Shown: one piece after another, positions 6,351 to 7,870 of the stretch
How the letters are laid out: the number at the start of each line of letters is the position of its first letter
Position numbering within the stretch: the stretch's first letter is position 1
Assembly: GCA_002410715.1 (NCBI GenBank)
Contig: DHOG01000196.1
Coordinates: 1,994 to 9,863 of the forward strand
DNA: 7,870 nucleotides
Direction: 5' to 3'
DNA from: Ruminococcaceae bacterium UBA5396
GTDB lineage: Bacteria; Bacillota; Clostridia; Oscillospirales; Acutalibacteraceae
The notes under the pieces: model-generated
The model's database searches: none
The model's input: only the letters and a program-made list of their open reading frames with translations
Told to the model about the DNA's origin: nothing
Translations under genes and position numbers: made by a program

Positions 6351-6737
6351 ATGAGTAAAAGAAAAATTTCGATCCTCAGCATTGTACTGTATGTGATTGC
6401 AGGCCTCCTTGCAATCTATACGATTTGGTCTTTTGTAAACGTTCTGGAATATCTCAAGAATATTATGCAACAGCAGCAAATAACATTCAAAGGTAATGAG
6501 TATGATATTATCAATACTTTTGTATCAAGCTGCGGCCAGTACGCATTTTATGCAATTGTATTGGCTGTGTTAGGCTGGATTCTGCAGAAGATGTCTCCTG
6601 TGGTTGAGCCGGCTCCCGAATTCGATGAGCAGGATGTCTTTGCAGATGATGAAACAATTGCAAGGGATGTTTCCGAAGAAATCACTGTTGAAGAAGCCGT
6701 TGATCAATTTGATACTTCTTCAGAGACCGCCGAGTAG
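6351..6737 (+). CDS. Small two-pass membrane protein with acidic cytoplasmic tail, function unknown
   Basis: I do not recognise a named family. The 128-residue protein has a basic start (KRK at 3-5), a hydrophobic helix at about 7-32, a polar Q-rich loop (36-52, QQQQ at 40-43), a second hydrophobic helix at about 57-78, and a C-terminal tail from 86 with 17 Asp/Glu and one Arg in 43 residues. The positive-inside rule places both ends in the cytoplasm and the loop outside. The tail has no strong hydrophobic pattern and may be disordered. ATG follows AGAAAG (6337-6342) by 8 nt, an anti-SD match without the GGAGG core. No clear promoter of its own is visible in the 43 nt after the tRNA terminator, so it may depend on read-through. 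It is closed by its own terminator. Confidence 0.85.
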   Translation: MSKRKISILSIVLYVIAGLLAIYTIWSFVNVLEYLKNIMQQQQITFKGNEYDIINTFVSSCGQYAFYAIVLAVLGWILQKMSPVVEPAPEFDEQDVFADDETIARDVSEEITVEEAVDQFDTSSETAE

Positions 6738-6752
6738 AATCGCCTTGATTAG

Positions 6753-6806
6753 CCCATACATGCAAATAGCCGGATGAAATGGCATTTGCGTGTATGGGTA
6801 TTTTAT
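6753..6806 (+). terminator. Intrinsic terminator of the small membrane protein gene
   Basis: CCCATACATGCAAAT (6753-6767) pairs with ATTTGCGTGTATGGG (6784-6798) over 15 positions with one T-G wobble, and GCC/GGC (6769-6771 with 6781-6783) extends it past a bulged A. TATTTTAT follows. It lies 15 nt after the stop codon and 26 nt before the end of the convergent DUF2935 gene. On the minus strand the hairpin is not followed by a T run, so it would serve that gene less well. Confidence 0.8.
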
Positions 6807-6831
6807 ATGATAATCAATCCAATGCTGATTC

Positions 6832-7758
6832 TTATACTCTATCTGCACCACATACTCCCAGCACACACAAATAGTGATTCGCTTCTCTTAGGACATGGTC
6901 TGCGAGCAGCGGAACAATTATTGATTTTATATTGCAATCCAGCAGACCTTGTGTACCGGCAGTCTTAAAGTCACGTAAACGCATCATTGCTGAAATACTG
7001 TCTCTGGTAGTATTCATTATATCAAAGGTTTTTCTTGAGGCCTGTTTTGACTCAGCGGTTAATTCATCGAATTCCTTGCCAAACATCCTTGCAGTATTGA
7101 TGAGCATTTCTTCTGTTGGATCAAGCAAGCCCGCGATGAACTTGGCGTGTTCTGCCATTTGACGATTCCAGAACACTTCCTGATTGATTAAATCAAAAGG
7201 ACTAATATTTCCTCTATTCTCATTCAAAGCGTCTAGCATTGCCATAAAAAACCGTGCTTCCCTTAGAATATGCTCGATCAAAAGCGGATAATTTAATGTA
7301 AATACTTTGCAGGAAAGTACATTCCTAAGCAGCCTATCTTTAAATTCAGCCAGAGCCGAAGTCAATTGATAAGATTTGCGGTTGAGGGAATCAACTGCAT
7401 GCTCACTTACAGGAGCATGTCGGCCATCACTCGGTGTTAACATTACTTCTCTTTTAGTAAGGTTGGTGTTAAATGGCACCCCAGTGTAGAAGTTTGTAAG
7501 TTTTTCAGCATCAACTGTAAATTGTGTTACAAACTGCTTTGACTCTACCGCTTGTTCACTCACATTTCCGTTGGCTAGATTTGTAGCTTCTGAGAGAAGT
7601 TTTTCAAAGCCAATTCTAAAGTTTCTAGCTTCTGAAGCCATCTGACTATTTACAGGCGTAAATGCGATTTGCAAGAAAAACGAATGCTCTTTCATAATCC
7701 TCAGGAAAAACAGATTTAAGTCGAGGGACATTGTAATAAATTCATTCTTAGATATCAT
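6832..7758 (-). CDS. DUF2935 family protein, duplicated helical (ferritin-like) bundle
   Basis: 308 residues from ATG at 7758, which has AGGAG about 10 nt upstream; a TTG 11 codons earlier keeps the frame open but lies upstream of that AGGAG. The protein is helical, without signal peptide or membrane segment. Two halves repeat the same pattern. Half 1 has FFLRIMKEHSFFL (17-29) and later PLLIEHILREARFFM (158-172). Half 2 has FWNRQMAEHAKFI (196-208) and later PLLADHVLREANHYL (283-297). The paired EH and HxxxRE/HxxxE patterns match DUF2935 (PF11155), a family frequent in clostridia and bacilli with no established function. The repeated His/Glu positions (E24, H25, H163, E167, E203, H204, H288, E292) suggest two metal sites in ferritin-like bundles; that is inference. 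It stands alone, convergent with the small membrane protein gene. Confidence 0.88.
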   Translation of the reverse strand: MISKNEFITMSLDLNLFFLRIMKEHSFFLQIAFTPVNSQMASEARNFRIGFEKLLSEATNLANGNVSEQAVESKQFVTQFTVDAEKLTNFYTGVPFNTNLTKREVMLTPSDGRHAPVSEHAVDSLNRKSYQLTSALAEFKDRLLRNVLSCKVFTLNYPLLIEHILREARFFMAMLDALNENRGNISPFDLINQEVFWNRQMAEHAKFIAGLLDPTEEMLINTARMFGKEFDELTAESKQASRKTFDIMNTTRDSISAMMRLRDFKTAGTQGLLDCNIKSIIVPLLADHVLREANHYLCVLGVCGADRV

Positions 7759-7833
7759 ACTACTCGCTCTCCTAATTATATTTGGGCACAAGCCCAGGAT
7801 ATATATGTAGTTTATTAAGAAGTATTATGATTC

Positions 7834-7862
7834 ATTATATTCGCAAAGCGTTTTGGTTGCTA
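7834..7862 (-). promoter_or_regulatory. Weak candidate promoter of the DUF2935 gene
   Basis: On the minus strand TATAAT (7839-7834) has TAGCAA (7862-7857) 17 nt upstream, matching only 3 of 6 -35 bases. The predicted leader of about 70 nt contains a small hairpin, TGGGC/GCCCA with a 4-nt loop (7783-7796), ending about 13 nt before the AGGAG. The window edge lies just upstream, so other promoters cannot be excluded. Confidence 0.3.
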
Positions 7863-7870
7863 CACATCAA

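Noticed and set aside
6774..6968. 64-codon plus-strand open frame after the second terminator
   Set aside because: It begins inside the terminator hairpin, has no Shine-Dalgarno and mostly overlaps the DUF2935 gene on the other strand.
7759..7791. DUF2935 gene starting at a TTG at 7791
   Set aside because: The AGGAG lies downstream of that TTG and is well placed for ATG 7758.

Overview
This window looks like core chromosome of a Gram-positive anaerobe of the class Clostridia, possibly an Oscillospiraceae relative. The evidence is strong GGAGG-type ribosome binding sites, SigA-type promoters, moderate base composition, a DUF2935 family protein (typical of Firmicutes) and an ECF-type ABC transporter pair. 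No 16S rRNA or other strict taxonomic marker is present, so the assignment is an inference.

Layout. From about 5938 leftwards to position 1 the minus strand carries seven genes in one direction: ruvC, ruvA, ruvB, glmM, a COG1092-type SAM-dependent methyltransferase, ecfA1 and ecfA2. The last is cut by the left edge. An extended -10 promoter precedes ruvC. Gaps between ruvC and glmM are 27-61 nt, so these genes are probably one transcript. The 95-nt and 143-nt gaps around the methyltransferase are looser. The second contains a possible promoter for ecfA1 and nested inverted repeats, so the ecf genes may be a separate unit.

RuvA, RuvB and RuvC form the Holliday junction branch migration and resolution machine. 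GlmM makes glucosamine-1-phosphate for peptidoglycan. EcfA1 and EcfA2 are the two ATPases that power vitamin or metal uptake through EcfT and separate S components, which are not in view.

Divergently, on the plus strand, a consensus promoter (TTGACA, 17 nt, TATAAT) starts a leader with two hairpins, followed by a complete tRNA-Leu(CAG) with encoded CCA and a strong 18-bp intrinsic terminator. A 128-residue two-pass membrane protein with a very acidic tail follows, ended by its own hairpin terminator. A convergent minus-strand gene then encodes a 308-residue duplicated DUF2935 protein with HxxxE and EH motifs suggesting a ferritin-like fold.

Three coding starts are best placed inside the longest open frame: ruvA (GTG at 5346), the methyltransferase (ATG at 2160) and the DUF2935 gene (ATG at 7758). 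I found no mobile element, CRISPR array, phage gene or clear new defence or biosynthetic system. The least explained parts are the tRNA leader, the acidic membrane protein, the DUF2935 protein and the structured region upstream of ecfA1.
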